Shown here: piece after piece, positions 8,826-18,956 of the stretch
Layout: every line of letters begins with the position of its first letter
How positions within the stretch are numbered: the stretch's first letter is position 1
NCBI RefSeq assembly: GCF_013337185.1
Contig: NZ_SWDE01000001.1
Location: 1,922,001-1,986,000 of the forward strand
Reading direction: 5' to 3'
Origin: Serratia proteamaculans
Lineage (GTDB): Bacteria; Pseudomonadota; Gammaproteobacteria; Enterobacterales; Enterobacteriaceae
DNA length: 64,000 bases
Translations under genes and position numbers: made by a program
The notes under the pieces: model-generated
Database searches by the model: none
What the model was told of the DNA's origin: nothing
Seen by the model: only the letters and a program-made list of their open reading frames with translations

Positions 8826-10211
8826 TTACTTACGGCGCCAGGTGGTCCCCTGCGGGCCATCTTCCAGCACGATGTTCATCTCGTTCAAACGGTCGCGTGC
8901 GGCATCCGCCAGCGCCCAATCTTTGGCTTTGCGGGCGTCATTGCGCTGTTTGATCAAGGCTTCAATCTCCGCCACTTCACCGTCGTCCGCCTGTGCGCCG
9001 CCCTGCAAGAACAGTTCCGGCTCTTGCTGCAACAGGCCCAGCACCTTCGCCAGCTTGCGCAGTTCCGCCGCCAGGCCGTTGGCTGCCGTCAGATCTTCAG
9101 CTTTCAGGCGGTTAACCTCACGCGCCAAATCAAACAGCGCCGAGTAGGCTTCCGGAGTATTGAAGTCGTCATCCATGGCTTCGCGGAAGCGAGCTTCAAA
9201 CACTTCGCCACCGGCTGGTTGGGCGTTAACGTCGGTACCGCGCAGCGCGGTGTACAGACGTTCCAGTGCGGTACGCGCCTGTTTCAGGTTCTCTTCGCTG
9301 TAGTTCAGCTGGCTGCGATAGTGGCCAGACATCAGGAAGTAACGCACGGTTTCGGCGTCGTAGTAACCCAGCACGTCGCGGATAGTGAAGAAGTTATCCA
9401 GCGATTTCGACATTTTTTCTTTGTCGATCATCACCATACCGGAGTGCATCCAGTAATTGACGTACGGGCCGTCGTGCGCGCAGCTCGACTGGGCAATCTC
9501 GTTCTCGTGATGCGGGAACATCAGATCGGAACCGCCGCCGTGGATGTCAAAATGGGTGCCCAACTGCTTGCAGTTCATCGCAGAACATTCAATGTGCCAG
9601 CCCGGACGGCCTGCGCCCCATGGCGATTCCCAGCTCGGTTCGCCCGGCTTGGACATCTTCCACAGCACGAAATCCATCGGGTTACGTTTTACGTCATCGA
9701 TCTCTACCCGCGCACCGGCCTGCAGCTGATCCAGATCCTGGCGTGACAACAGGCCGTATTGCGGATCGCTGTCGATGGAGAACATCACGTCGCCGTTGCT
9801 GGCCACGTAGGCGTGATCGCGATCGATCAGGCGCTGGGTGATCTCAACGATCTCGGCGATATGCTGAGTGGCGCGCGGTTCGATGTCCGGGCGTTCAATC
9901 AGCAGAGAATCGAAGTCGGCGTGCATCTCTGCCAGCATGCGCGTGGTCAGTTGATCGCAGCTTTCGCCATTCTCTGTCGCACGGCGGATAATTTTATCGT
10001 CAACGTCGGTAACGTTACGCACGTAGTTCAGCGAATAGCCGAGATAACGCAAATAACGCGCGACTACGTCGAAAGCAACAAAGGTACGCCCGTGGCCGAT
10101 ATGACACAGGTCATAGATGGTTACCCCGCACACGTACATGCCAACTTTACCGGCATGAATGGGTTTAAATTCCTCTTTTTGACGACTCAGGGTATTAAAA
10201 ATCTTTAGCAT
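8826..10211 (-). CDS. cysS: Cysteinyl-tRNA synthetase
   Basis: Charges tRNA-Cys with cysteine in the cytosol. Starting at MLKIFNTL (ATG 10209-10211) gives 461 residues, the E. coli length; an upstream in-frame start at 10241 would add ten unconserved residues. The class I motifs are present: HIGH (37-40) right after C28, a zinc ligand, and KMSKS near 266-270. The remaining zinc ligands lie in HIECSAMN and HHENE. It is a single gene, convergent with ybcJ and divergent from ppiB. The upstream region contains a Zur-like palindrome, which is notable because CysRS is a zinc enzyme. Confidence 0.97.
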   Translation of the reverse strand: MLKIFNTLSRQKEEFKPIHAGKVGMYVCGVTIYDLCHIGHGRTFVAFDVVARYLRYLGYSLNYVRNVTDVDDKIIRRATENGESCDQLTTRMLAEMHADFDSLLIERPDIEPRATQHIAEIVEITQRLIDRDHAYVASNGDVMFSIDSDPQYGLLSRQDLDQLQAGARVEIDDVKRNPMDFVLWKMSKPGEPSWESPWGAGRPGWHIECSAMNCKQLGTHFDIHGGGSDLMFPHHENEIAQSSCAHDGPYVNYWMHSGMVMIDKEKMSKSLDNFFTIRDVLGYYDAETVRYFLMSGHYRSQLNYSEENLKQARTALERLYTALRGTDVNAQPAGGEVFEARFREAMDDDFNTPEAYSALFDLAREVNRLKAEDLTAANGLAAELRKLAKVLGLLQQEPELFLQGGAQADDGEVAEIEALIKQRNDARKAKDWALADAARDRLNEMNIVLEDGPQGTTWRRK

Positions 10212-10513
10212 CGGGACATTCCGTGGTGTGCGTGATAACAAAAATAGTAATTAGGCGATTCACCCAGCAGCGTATTGAAACCCGAAGCCTGATCTAATGC
10301 AAGGTTAAGGCCGCGCTTTGCTAAGCTGAGAGGTGGAAAACGGTGAGAAATCAGCGATTGCCATTGATGTTATAATATAACAATTGTCGTTTTACCACAG
10401 CCAGCGTGCGGTTTAGCCGCTGCTGACTGATTAAAGGAGATATGTTATAACGGCGGTCTGATTGTTCACTCGATCCTTGTGACATCTCAATTCATCTTGT
10501 TAGGACTAAAACT
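10212..10513. other. cysS-ppiB divergent regulatory region
   Basis: About 300 bp without a sizeable gene. It contains an AT-rich 15-bp palindrome at 10368-10382, whose core also resembles a -10 box. A GC hairpin follows (GCGG/CCGC, about 10409-10420), then an AAAGGAG 3 bp before a two-codon frame ATG-TTA-TAA (10442-10450). Promoters for both neighbours must lie here. Confidence 0.5.
10368..10382. promoter_or_regulatory. Zur-like palindrome (TGTTATAATATAACA)
   Basis: The 15-bp inverted repeat matches the core of the enterobacterial Zur operator and of the two Zur-type boxes at 55861 and 59054 in this window. It lies 157 bp upstream of cysS and about 130 bp upstream of ppiB. The TATAAT inside it may alternatively be simply a promoter -10 element. 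Confidence 0.4.
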
Positions 10514-11008
10514 ATGGTTACTTTCCACACTAATCACGGCGATATCGTTATCAACACCTTTGCTGACAAAGCGCCGGTTACCGTTGAAAACTTCCTGAAC
10601 TACTGCCGTGAAGGTTTCTACAATAACACCATTTTCCACCGTGTTATCAATGGCTTTATGGTTCAGGGCGGCGGTTTTGAGCCTGGCATGACCCAGAAAG
10701 ACACCAAAGCGACTATCAAGAACGAAGCCAACAACGGTCTGAAAAACACCATCGGTACCCTGGCAATGGCTCGCACCAACGATCCACACTCTGCGACCGC
10801 ACAGTTCTTCATCAACGTGGCAGACAACGACTTCCTGAACTTCCGCGGCGAAAACGCGCAGGGCTGGGGCTACTGCGTATTTGCTGAAGTGGTTGAAGGC
10901 ATGGACGTGGTTAACAAGATCAAAGCGGTGAAAACCGGCCGTAGCGGCATGCACCAGGACGTACCGGTAGAAGACGTGATCGTCACTAGCGTTACCGTCA
11001 GCGAGTAA
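10514..11008 (+). CDS. ppiB: Cytoplasmic peptidyl-prolyl cis-trans isomerase B (cyclophilin)
   Basis: A 164-residue cyclophilin without a signal peptide, so this is the cytosolic PpiB rather than periplasmic PpiA. The signature [15 protein letters not shown] carries the catalytic arginine, and [13 protein letters not shown] is the second conserved block. Length and sequence closely match E. coli PpiB. lpxH begins 10 bp after its stop, so they are likely co-transcribed. The order cysS/ppiB/lpxH is conserved in Enterobacterales. Confidence 0.97.
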   Translation: MVTFHTNHGDIVINTFADKAPVTVENFLNYCREGFYNNTIFHRVINGFMVQGGGFEPGMTQKDTKATIKNEANNGLKNTIGTLAMARTNDPHSATAQFFINVADNDFLNFRGENAQGWGYCVFAEVVEGMDVVNKIKAVKTGRSGMHQDVPVEDVIVTSVTVSE

Positions 11009-11018
11009 TCGCGGCTGC

Positions 11019-11741
11019 ATGAACACGCTGTTCATCGCAGATCTGCATTTAAGCGCACAGGAACCGGCAATCACTGCCGGTTTTCTGCGTTTTTTGCGGC
11101 AAGATGCCATTCACGCCGACGCCCTGTACATTCTTGGCGACCTGTTTGAAGCCTGGATCGGCGATGACGATCCCGAACCGCTGCACGGCGAAATCGCCGC
11201 GGCGCTGAAGGTGCTGCAACAGGCTGGCGTCCCCTGCTACTTTATCCACGGCAACCGCGATTTTCTGGTCGGTAAACGCTTTGCCCGTGCCAGCGGTATG
11301 CAACTGCTGCCGGAAGAGAAAGTGCTGGAGCTGTATGGCCGTAAAATCCTGATCCTGCATGGCGACACGCTGTGTACCGACGATCAGGCCTACCAACAGT
11401 TTCGCCGTAAGGTACACAATCCGCTGATCCAAAAGCTGTTTCTGGCAATGCCGCTGCGCTGGCGTCTTAAGATCGCAGCCAAAATGCGTGCCCGCAGCCA
11501 GCAGAGTAACCAGTACAAGTCGGACTCCATTATGGACGTCAACCCACAGGCGGTTGAGCAGGCGATGCTGCGCCACAAGGTTCATTGGATGATCCACGGC
11601 CACACTCACCGTCCGGCGGTGCATGAATTGGCATTGAGCAACGGCAAGGCCCACCGCGTGGTGCTGGGAGCCTGGCACGTTGAAGGCTCAATGATCAAAG
11701 TCAGTGCCGACGCCGTCGAGCTGATCCAATTCCCGTTCTAA
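11019..11741 (+). CDS. lpxH: UDP-2,3-diacylglucosamine diphosphatase
   Basis: Hydrolyses UDP-2,3-diacylglucosamine to lipid X in lipid A synthesis at the inner face of the inner membrane. The 240-residue calcineurin-like phosphoesterase shows the metal-binding signature: D8-L-H10, GD about residue 41, GNRD about 78-81, HGD about 114-116 and HGHTH near 195-199. Downstream of ppiB with a 10-bp gap and upstream of purEK, as in E. coli. Confidence 0.97.
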   Translation: MNTLFIADLHLSAQEPAITAGFLRFLRQDAIHADALYILGDLFEAWIGDDDPEPLHGEIAAALKVLQQAGVPCYFIHGNRDFLVGKRFARASGMQLLPEEKVLELYGRKILILHGDTLCTDDQAYQQFRRKVHNPLIQKLFLAMPLRWRLKIAAKMRARSQQSNQYKSDSIMDVNPQAVEQAMLRHKVHWMIHGHTHRPAVHELALSNGKAHRVVLGAWHVEGSMIKVSADAVELIQFPF

Positions 11742-11798
11742 GTTCCTGACTTGTCGCGCAGGTAAAAAAATTCACGCTTTTGGCGATGAAAACCGGCG

Positions 11799-11814
11799 AC
11801 GCAACCGTTTTCCT
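11799..11814 (+). promoter_or_regulatory. PurR operator of purEK
   Basis: ACGCAACCGTTTTCCT fits every fixed position of the PurR consensus ANGCAANCGNTTNCNT. A TATGCT at 11831-11836 could be the -10 element. PurR with hypoxanthine or guanine represses purEK in E. coli, so regulation by purine supply is expected. Confidence 0.88.
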
Positions 11815-11906
11815 CGCCGTGCGCTCATGGTATGCTCTGTGCCCTCATTCGGCCTCCCGCCGCAGGCAACCGGCCGTCGTTTGTACAATACAGGAGCCTT
11901 ACACCC

Positions 11907-12431
11907 ATGGGAGCCAACGCCGCTTCAGCCACCCACGCTGGGGTTAAAATCGCAATTGTAATGGGATCGAAAAGTGACTGGGCCACCATGCAGTTTGCCG
12001 CCGAAGTCCTGACCTCGCTCGATGTCCCGTTCCATGTCGAAGTCGTTTCCGCTCATCGCACGCCAGACAAGCTGTTCAGCTTTGCCGAGCAGGCAACTGA
12101 CAATGGCTTTGACGTGATCATTGCCGGTGCTGGCGGTGCTGCGCATCTGCCGGGCATGCTGGCGGCGAAAACGCTGGTTCCGGTGCTGGGTGTTCCGGTG
12201 CAAAGCGCCGCCCTGAGCGGTGTAGACAGCCTGTATTCGATCGTGCAAATGCCACGCGGTATTCCAGTGGGTACGCTGGCCATCGGCAAAGCCGGTGCAG
12301 CCAACGCCGCCCTGCTGGCAGCGCAAATTCTGGCGCTGCACGACACCGCGCTGGCGCAACGCCTGGCCGACTGGCGTCAGGCACAAACTGACGAGGTGCT
12401 GAACCACCCTGATCCGCGGGAGGAAGCATGA
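11907..12431 (+). CDS. purE: N5-carboxyaminoimidazole ribonucleotide mutase
   Basis: Converts N5-CAIR to CAIR in de novo purine synthesis. I start at the ATG at 11907 (AGGAG 10 bp upstream), giving 174 residues; an ATG at 11832 lies in the promoter region. Conserved blocks are the substrate-binding [27 protein letters not shown] and the long [19 protein letters not shown] segment, all typical of class I PurE. Its stop overlaps the purK start by ATGA, so the two are translationally coupled. Confidence 0.97.
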   Translation: MGANAASATHAGVKIAIVMGSKSDWATMQFAAEVLTSLDVPFHVEVVSAHRTPDKLFSFAEQATDNGFDVIIAGAGGAAHLPGMLAAKTLVPVLGVPVQSAALSGVDSLYSIVQMPRGIPVGTLAIGKAGAANAALLAAQILALHDTALAQRLADWRQAQTDEVLNHPDPREEA

Positions 12432-13495
12432 AGCCGGTTTGCGTACTGGGCAACGGCCAGTTAGGCCGCATGCTGCGCCAGGCCGGTGAACCGCTGGGCA
12501 TCGCCGTGTACCCGGTAGGCCTCGACGCCGAACCGGAAGCCGTGCCCTACCAGAACAGCGTGATCACCGCCGAAATCGAACGCTGGCCGGAAACCGCGCT
12601 GACGCGCGAACTGGCAACCCATAACAGCTTCGTCAACCGCGATATCTTTCCACGTCTGGCAGACCGCCTGACGCAAAAGCAGTTGCTCGACCAGCTTGGT
12701 CTGGCCACCGCGCCGTGGCAACTGCTGGCTGACGCCGCCGAATGGCCACAGGTGTTCGCTACCCTGGGTGAACTGGCGATCGTCAAACGTCGCGTTGGCG
12801 GTTACGACGGCCGCGGTCAGTGGCGCTTGCGCCCAGGGCAAGAAGCCGAATTGCCGGCCGATGCCTATGGCGAATGTATCGTCGAGCAAGGGATTAACTT
12901 CTCCGGTGAGGTGTCGCTGGTTGGCGCACGCGGGCATGACGGCCAGTCGGTGTTCTACCCGCTGACCCATAACCTGCATGAAGAAGGCATTCTGCGCACC
13001 AGCGTGGCCCTGCCGCAGCCCAACCCTGCCCTGCAACAGCAGGCGGAGAAAATGTTGACGGCCATCCTTGATGAACTGAACTACGTCGGCGTGATGGCGA
13101 TGGAGTGCTTTATCGTTGGCGATCGCCTGTTGATTAACGAGCTGGCCCCGCGGGTACACAACAGTGGCCACTGGACGCAGAACGGTGCTTCCATCAGCCA
13201 GTTCGAACTGCATTTGCGCGCTATTCTCGCCCTGCCGCTGCCAAAACCGGTAGTCAGCACGCCGTCGGTGATGGTCAACCTGATTGGCACCGCTGTAAAT
13301 CAGCAATGGCTGGCGTTACCGTTGGTGCATCTGCACTGGTATGAGAAAGAGGTGCGTGAAGGTCGCAAGGTCGGGCACCTGAACCTGAACGATCCTGACG
13401 CTGCTGTATTGCAACAGGCGTTGCAGGCACTGGCACCGCTGCTGCCGAGCGAATACCAAAGCGGTCTGGCCTGGGCTCAGCAAAAGCTGGCTTAA
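12428..13495 (+). CDS. purK: N5-carboxyaminoimidazole ribonucleotide synthase
   Basis: ATP-grasp enzyme making N5-CAIR from AIR, bicarbonate and ATP, the step just before PurE. 355 residues, matching E. coli. The N-terminal [13 protein letters not shown] is the nucleotide-binding-like loop. [14 protein letters not shown] is the ATP-grasp glycine loop. [15 protein letters not shown] carries the Mg/ATP-binding residues. Starts by ATGA overlap with purE and is followed by palindromic repeats before the convergent galE. Confidence 0.97.
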   Translation: MKPVCVLGNGQLGRMLRQAGEPLGIAVYPVGLDAEPEAVPYQNSVITAEIERWPETALTRELATHNSFVNRDIFPRLADRLTQKQLLDQLGLATAPWQLLADAAEWPQVFATLGELAIVKRRVGGYDGRGQWRLRPGQEAELPADAYGECIVEQGINFSGEVSLVGARGHDGQSVFYPLTHNLHEEGILRTSVALPQPNPALQQQAEKMLTAILDELNYVGVMAMECFIVGDRLLINELAPRVHNSGHWTQNGASISQFELHLRAILALPLPKPVVSTPSVMVNLIGTAVNQQWLALPLVHLHWYEKEVREGRKVGHLNLNDPDAAVLQQALQALAPLLPSEYQSGLAWAQQKLA

Positions 13496-13523
13496 CAGTT
13501 CTCCGTGCCAAAAGTTGTTTCAT

Positions 13524-13598
13524 GGTAGGGGCGCTGCATGCCGCGCCCTATCATATAATCAACGGGTTGAGTCGGGGCGAACATGTTCGCCCCCTACC
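13524..13598. repeat. Pair of REP-like palindromes between purK and galE
   Basis: Two GC-rich hairpins follow one another. The first is TAGGGGCGctgcatgCCGCGCCCTA (about 13526-13550, imperfect). The second is the perfect 20-bp palindrome GGGGCGAACATGTTCGCCCC (13574-13593). Both are bordered by GTAGGG/CCCTAC-like ends. Such units are typically dispersed intergenic repeats. Placed between convergent genes, they may end or stabilise transcripts. Confidence 0.65.
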
Positions 13599-13625
13599 GG
13601 TTTAGCCTTTATGTATGCAGGTTTG

Positions 13626-14642
13626 TTAGCGGCGATAGCCCTGCGGATTTTTGCTTTGCCAATTCCAGGTATCGCGCATCATTACGTCAAGCCCGCGCTG
13701 CACTTGCCAACCCAGCTCCTGTTTTGCCAAGCCGGCATCGGCCCAGAAGGCAGGCAGGTCGCCCGCACGGCGCGGTAAAATCTGATAGGGAATGGTGACG
13801 CCCGAGGCTTTTTCAAACGCCTGCACCATTTCCAGCACCGAGTAACCGACTCCGGAACCCAGGTTATAGGCTTTAAACCCGGCAATCTGCGCTAAATGAT
13901 CCATCGCCGCCAGATGGCCCTCCGCCACATCCATCACGTGAATGTAGTCGCGCACGCCCGTGCCGTCCTTGGTTGGATAGTCGCCGCCAAACACGCTCAG
14001 AGTTTCCCGCTGGCCGATGGCCACCTGCGCGATATACGGCAGCAGGTTATTGGGGATGCCGCTCGGGTCTTCGCCAATCAGGCCCGACTCGTGCGCTCCC
14101 ACCGGGTTGAAGTAGCGCAGCGCGATAATCGAAAACGCCGGTTCGGCCCTGGCAAAGTCCTGCAGGATCTGTTCGACCATCCATTTGGAAGTGCCGTAAG
14201 GGCTGGTCGTGCCGCCGATCGGCATATCTTCCCGGTAAGGTACCGGCGCATGTTCCCCGTACACCGTGGCGGAAGAACTGAAGATAAATTGATGAACTCC
14301 CGCCTCGCGCATCGCTTCCAGCAGCACCAGCGTACCGGCCACGTTATTCTGATAGTACTCCAGGGGTTTCTGAGTCGATTCCCCCACCGCCTTCAGGCCG
14401 GCAAAGTGGATCACCGAAGCCACCTTGTTTTCCTCAAAGATGCGCTTCAGACAACCGGCATCCTGCACATCTCCCCGATAAAACGTCACGGCCCTGCCCG
14501 TCAGTTGCTCCACGCGGCGCAAAGACTCTTCGGACGCGTTGATCAAATTATCCAGCACCACCACATCCTCACCACGTTCCAGCAAGGCCAGCACCGTATG
14601 TGAACCAATGTAGCCGGCGCCGCCGGTAACCAGAATAGACAT
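13626..14642 (-). CDS. galE: UDP-glucose 4-epimerase
   Basis: Interconverts UDP-galactose and UDP-glucose using bound NAD. 338 residues, as in E. coli. The N-terminal Rossmann motif GGAGYIGSH is at 7-15, the active-site S124 in FSSSATVYGE, and the catalytic pair Y149-x3-K153. Located 71 bp downstream of galP on the same strand and not next to galT-galK, so galactose uptake and epimerisation form their own unit here. Cell-envelope sugar supply is an additional likely role. Confidence 0.95.
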   Translation of the reverse strand: MSILVTGGAGYIGSHTVLALLERGEDVVVLDNLINASEESLRRVEQLTGRAVTFYRGDVQDAGCLKRIFEENKVASVIHFAGLKAVGESTQKPLEYYQNNVAGTLVLLEAMREAGVHQFIFSSSATVYGEHAPVPYREDMPIGGTTSPYGTSKWMVEQILQDFARAEPAFSIIALRYFNPVGAHESGLIGEDPSGIPNNLLPYIAQVAIGQRETLSVFGGDYPTKDGTGVRDYIHVMDVAEGHLAAMDHLAQIAGFKAYNLGSGVGYSVLEMVQAFEKASGVTIPYQILPRRAGDLPAFWADAGLAKQELGWQVQRGLDVMMRDTWNWQSKNPQGYRR

Positions 14643-14713
14643 AACTTCCCCTTAATCAGTTTCAGGAGCAAAAGCCCACCGTGTTGGCCGGCCTTGGGTA
14701 ACTGGCTTACCGC

Positions 14714-16120
14714 TTAGCGAGAACCAATGTTACGCAACGGTTTGCCGGCCATCAGATTGCGTTCGATATGTTCCAGAGAGATATTTTTCGTTTCCGGGAT
14801 CAACGCCAGCGTGATGAAGATAAACACCAGGTTTAGCGCCGCGTAGACCCAGAAGGTGTAGGCACTGCCCAGCGAATTGAGCATGGTCAGGAAGGTCGCC
14901 CCGACGATCATGTTGGCGATCCAGTTGGTGGCTGTGGAACAGGTGATGCCAAAGTCACGGCCTTTCAGCGGTTGGATCTCAGAACACAGTACCCAAATCA
15001 GTGGGCCGGCGCTCATGGCAAAACCGACGATAAACATCAGCAGCATGATAACGGCGAAGTATTGCTCGGCCGGAGAATTCATCCCCACATGCATCATCGT
15101 CCCCAGGGCTCCCATACCCACCGCCATGACGATAAAGCCCAGCGTCAGCGTCGGTTTACGGCCCCAGCGGTCAACCAGCCCAATGGCGATAAAGGTGGCC
15201 AGCACGTTAACCAGGCCAACAATCACCGTCCCCCACATCTGCTGTGCGGTACTGGCAAAACCCGCCAGACCAAAAATCTTCGGCGCGTAATACATGATAA
15301 CGTTCATGCCGGTGAACTGTTGCATCACCTGCAGCAGCACGCCGAGGAAAACGGCACGGCGGAAGTTTTTATTGTCTTTAAACAGCGACCAGCCGCTCTG
15401 TTTCAGCTTGAGACTTTCACGAATTTCATTCAGTTCATGTTGCGCCTGGGCGCTGCTGTCACGCAGTTTCTCCAACACCTGACGCGCCTGCTCATGGCGG
15501 TTACGCGAAGCCAGCCAGCGTGGGCTATCCGGCAGGAAGAACACCCCAACCAGCAACAGCACGGCAGGAATGGTGATCACCCCCAGCATCCAGCGCCAGG
15601 CACCGGTGTAACTGAACGCGGTATCCGACAGGTAAGCCGCCAGGATGCCGATGGTTATCATCAGCTGGTACATGGAAATCATGCTGCCGCGAATTTTTTC
15701 CGGCGCGATTTCAGACAGGTAAATGGGCGCCGTATAGGATGCAACACCCACCGCCAGCCCGAGCAGAATGCGGGACAGCAACAAGACTTCTACGTTAGGC
15801 GCTGCCGCTGAGCATAAGGAGCCCAGCACGAACAGCACGGCACCAATCATCAGGCTGTATTTACGCCCGATGCGGAAGTTCATCCAACCGCTGCCCACAG
15901 CACCGACCGCAGCGCCAAACATCATTGAGCTGACCACCCACTCCTGCTGGGAACTGGTCATATGAAACGAATCAGTGATAAACGGCAGAGCCCCCGCAAT
16001 AACGCCGATATCCAGACCAAACAGCAGCCCGGCCAGTGCGGCCAAAAAACAGACGAAGAAAGTCATGCCTGCATTGCTTTGGCTTTTCTCAGCCGCCGAC
16101 ACTTTGACGGTAGTACTCAT
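14714..16120 (-). CDS. galP: Galactose:proton symporter GalP
   Basis: A 12-helix major facilitator superfamily sugar porter of 468 residues, very close to E. coli GalP (464) along its whole length. Family motifs are visible: [13 protein letters not shown] in helix 1, GRKYS in the 2-3 loop, PDSPRWL before the central loop, [14 protein letters not shown] in helix 7, RWGRKPT and the C-terminal PETK. GGAGG lies 4 bp before the ATG. A GalR-type operator and a CRP-type site sit directly upstream, which favours galactose over arabinose as the inducing sugar. Followed by galE. Confidence 0.93.
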   Translation of the reverse strand: MSTTVKVSAAEKSQSNAGMTFFVCFLAALAGLLFGLDIGVIAGALPFITDSFHMTSSQQEWVVSSMMFGAAVGAVGSGWMNFRIGRKYSLMIGAVLFVLGSLCSAAAPNVEVLLLSRILLGLAVGVASYTAPIYLSEIAPEKIRGSMISMYQLMITIGILAAYLSDTAFSYTGAWRWMLGVITIPAVLLLVGVFFLPDSPRWLASRNRHEQARQVLEKLRDSSAQAQHELNEIRESLKLKQSGWSLFKDNKNFRRAVFLGVLLQVMQQFTGMNVIMYYAPKIFGLAGFASTAQQMWGTVIVGLVNVLATFIAIGLVDRWGRKPTLTLGFIVMAVGMGALGTMMHVGMNSPAEQYFAVIMLLMFIVGFAMSAGPLIWVLCSEIQPLKGRDFGITCSTATNWIANMIVGATFLTMLNSLGSAYTFWVYAALNLVFIFITLALIPETKNISLEHIERNLMAGKPLRNIGSR

Positions 16121-16182
16121 ACTGCCTCCAATCGATAACGTTCTTAAGTTGCCGTTATGATAGGAGGCAATCCGTCAGAGGT

Positions 16183-16200
16183 AAGTGAGTGCGATCACAT
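16183..16200 (-). promoter_or_regulatory. CRP-type site upstream of galP
   Basis: The sequence contains GTGA-N6-TCACA (16185-16199), matching the CRP half-sites with correct spacing. It lies about 65 bp upstream of the galP start and next to the gal operator, consistent with glucose repression of galP as in E. coli. Confidence 0.7.
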
Positions 16201-16202
16201 TA

Positions 16203-16218
16203 GTGGAAACGATTACAC
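16203..16218 (-). promoter_or_regulatory. GalR/GalS operator upstream of galP
   Basis: GTGGAAACGATTACAC fits the gal operator consensus GTGKAANCGNTTNCAC at every position. It is about 83-98 bp upstream of the galP start. GalR or GalS with galactose is the expected regulator. Confidence 0.85.
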
Positions 16219-16523
16219 CACTTTATCTTAATAATAATAAAAGCCTGACCACCATAAAACTGTAAAACACCCTTGATTAAAAAAGACAATAACCGTATTT
16301 GCTGTTTTAAAATGAAGATGACCGCAACATCTTTTTACCATATCGCAAGGTATTCCCTTTAATAAGGCAACCACTAAATGTAACCGATTTCACACCACAA
16401 ACGTCCGGGTGCCGTGGATTAAAGGCCTGCAGTGGGAGGGAAAGCGAAGGAGTGATAGAGGGGAAATATGGCTTGTTGTTCGGCTGGCCCGCTCACCTGG
16501 GCCAGCTCGATATACAGCGAGAA

Positions 16524-18956
16524 TTAACCGTCGTAACTGCGGAACAGCGCCTGCCCGCGCAGCAAGCGCACGCCCAGCCAACCACCGCACAGCGACAGCA
16601 ACAACGCACTGAGTAGCGGCAGCGCCCACCACAGCACCGGTGTTGGCGCCCATGGGAAGTCAAACACCTGGCTTTGCAGCAACCACAGTGCCGCTTCTGC
16701 CCCCACCGCGGCGGCAATGCCTGCCACCAGCCCCAGCAGGGCAAACTCACACCACAGCGTGCTGCGTAACAGGCGTTTGCCAGCGCCAAGCGTGCGGTAC
16801 ACCACCAGTTCCTGACGCCGCTGCCGCATTCCCACCTGCACCTGCGCCATCAGCAACAGGCCGCCGCAGAGCACCACCAGCACCACCATCACTTCCAGCG
16901 CGCGGCTCACCTGCTGCAGCACGCCGCCTACCTGTTTAAGGATCGAACCGATATCCAGCAGGCTGAGCGTCGGGAACTGACGATTAAGCTGGGTCAGCAT
17001 CTGCCCGTCGCCGTCGTAGCGGAAACTGGTGAGCCAGGTTTGCGGCTGACCGTCCAGCGCACCCGGCGGGAAGATGAAGTAGAAGTTTGGCTTCAGGCTT
17101 TCCCAATCCACCTGGCGCAGGCTGGTGACTCTGGCGCTGAACGACTGGGTATCACCGCTGAAGGTCAGCGTATCGCCCAGTTTGATTTTGAGTCGTCCGG
17201 CAATGCCCTGATCCATCGACACCTCACCGGCTTTCGGCGGCCAACTGCCTGCCAGCAACGGATTGTGCGCAGGAAGATCGGCCAGCCAGGTCAGGTTCAG
17301 CTCACGATTCACCGCCTCGCCACCCGGATCGTCCTCATGCACCCGCTCAGTCGCCACCTGCTGATTAATCTCGGTCAGGCGCACGCGGACAATCGGATAG
17401 TAGGTCTCCGGTTTAATTTGATGCTGTTGCAGGAAGGTTTTCACCTGTGGCACCTGCGCCTCAGTCATATTCAGCAGGAAGTAGTTCGGGCTGTCCGGTG
17501 GCAGCTGCTGCTGCCAACGCTCAAGCAGATCGCCACGCAGCACCAGCAGTAACGCCAACAGCATAAACGACAGCGAGAAGGCCGCCAGTTGGCTGACCGT
17601 GACCCAGGGCTGATGCAGCAGCCGGTTAACCGCCAGCCGCAGTGCCAGATTCTTCAGCGTAATGCGCCGCAGCAATAACAGGCTGCCCCAGCCGATAGCG
17701 CCCAACAGCAGCGCCAGCACCAGGATACCTGCGAGGATCGACCACAATAGCGTGCTGGCCCCCATCAATGCGGTCAACAACGCCACCACAATCACCGCCG
17801 TCACCGGCAGGAAATAACGCAGTGGCCAGACGTTGCTTACCACATCGCGGCGCAGCACCCGCAGTGGCTGGGTCGCCAGTAACTGCCGGTATGGCCGCAG
17901 CCCCACCAGTAGCGAAATCATCAGCAATGCGCCGACGGCCCACAGCCACGGCCAGGCCCCAGCGGCAGGCAGTTCCGCCGGCAGCACCGGTGCCAGCAAG
18001 CGGATCAGCACCGCCTCAAACCCCAGCCCGATAATGCCGCCACACACCGCCGCCAGCAGAATTACCGCCAGCCATTGGCCGACGATCAACTTGCGCAATG
18101 CGCTGCGACCGGCCCCCAGAGTTTTCAACACTGCGATCAAATCGTAACGACTGCGGCAATAGTGGCTCATCGCTACCGCGACGGCGGCAATCGACAGCAG
18201 CAAGGTCAGCAGCGCCGACAGCAACAGGAACTGCTGCGAACGCTGCAGCGATTTACCCAAGGCACTGCCGGACTCCTGCAAGCCAAACCAGCGCTGGTCA
18301 GGCCCCAACTGCGGCGTCAGGCGATCTTCATAACGCTGGATATCCTGCGGAGTACCGGCAAACATATAACGGTAGGTCAGACGGCTGCCCGGCTGCACCG
18401 CCCCGGTTTTGTCCACGTCCGCCAGATTGATCATGATGCGTGGTGCCGTCTGGAACGGGTTAAAGCCGGAATCCGGCTCCTGAATAATTTCACCGGCTAT
18501 GCGCAGGCTGGTATCACCCACGTCCAGACGGTCCCCCACCTTCACGTTCAACAGCGCCAACAAACGCGGCGCCACCAGCACGCTCCCCGGTTCCAGTTTG
18601 ACGTTGGCCGGGCGGGTCTCCAGCTTGCCATACAGCGGATAGGCCAGGTCGGTGGCCTTCACATCCGCCAACTGGGGTCGATCCCCGGCATAGGTCATGG
18701 TGGTAAACGACAACTGTCGACTGACCTTCAACCCCTGTTGCTGAGCGTCCAGCAGCCAGCCTTCCGGTACCGGCCGGGCGCTGCGCAGTACCCGATCGCC
18801 GGCAATAAAATCGCGGCTTTGCTGGCTCAGGCCTTTGTCCATGCGATCGCTGATACTGCCCAGTGCCAACACGCAGGCCATCGACAGCGTCAGCGCCAGC
18901 CAGACAATCAGCAGTGATGGCGAACGCCACTCACGCCAAAACCAGCGCCAGATCAT
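16524..18956 (-). CDS. ybbP: ABC transporter permease YbbP (FtsX-like)
   Basis: 810 residues from an ATG at 18956 that overlaps the ybbA stop by ATGA; a start 12 bp upstream is less likely. An N-terminal membrane helix (about 14-32) is followed by a large periplasmic domain. A helix block with the FtsX/MacB pattern comes next, then further helices, a second periplasmic domain and a C-terminal FtsX block. It is the partner of YbbA, forming a MacB/Lol-type complex whose substrate is not established to my knowledge. The position next to tesA is conserved in E. coli. Confidence 0.92.
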   Translation of the reverse strand: MIWRWFWREWRSPSLLIVWLALTLSMACVLALGSISDRMDKGLSQQSRDFIAGDRVLRSARPVPEGWLLDAQQQGLKVSRQLSFTTMTYAGDRPQLADVKATDLAYPLYGKLETRPANVKLEPGSVLVAPRLLALLNVKVGDRLDVGDTSLRIAGEIIQEPDSGFNPFQTAPRIMINLADVDKTGAVQPGSRLTYRYMFAGTPQDIQRYEDRLTPQLGPDQRWFGLQESGSALGKSLQRSQQFLLLSALLTLLLSIAAVAVAMSHYCRSRYDLIAVLKTLGAGRSALRKLIVGQWLAVILLAAVCGGIIGLGFEAVLIRLLAPVLPAELPAAGAWPWLWAVGALLMISLLVGLRPYRQLLATQPLRVLRRDVVSNVWPLRYFLPVTAVIVVALLTALMGASTLLWSILAGILVLALLLGAIGWGSLLLLRRITLKNLALRLAVNRLLHQPWVTVSQLAAFSLSFMLLALLLVLRGDLLERWQQQLPPDSPNYFLLNMTEAQVPQVKTFLQQHQIKPETYYPIVRVRLTEINQQVATERVHEDDPGGEAVNRELNLTWLADLPAHNPLLAGSWPPKAGEVSMDQGIAGRLKIKLGDTLTFSGDTQSFSARVTSLRQVDWESLKPNFYFIFPPGALDGQPQTWLTSFRYDGDGQMLTQLNRQFPTLSLLDIGSILKQVGGVLQQVSRALEVMVVLVVLCGGLLLMAQVQVGMRQRRQELVVYRTLGAGKRLLRSTLWCEFALLGLVAGIAAAVGAEAALWLLQSQVFDFPWAPTPVLWWALPLLSALLLSLCGGWLGVRLLRGQALFRSYDG

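Larger units (their letters stand above)
16121..16523. other. galP promoter region and AT-rich gap before ybbP
   Basis: The first 100 bp next to galP hold a CRP-type and a GalR-type site. The rest, about 16220-16390, is AT-rich with no gene seen. A short GC segment precedes the ybbP stop, without a convincing terminator hairpin. Confidence 0.5.

Noticed and set aside
18075-18917. 280-residue plus-strand frame inside ybbP
   Set aside because: Antisense shadow with biased Gln/Arg/His composition.
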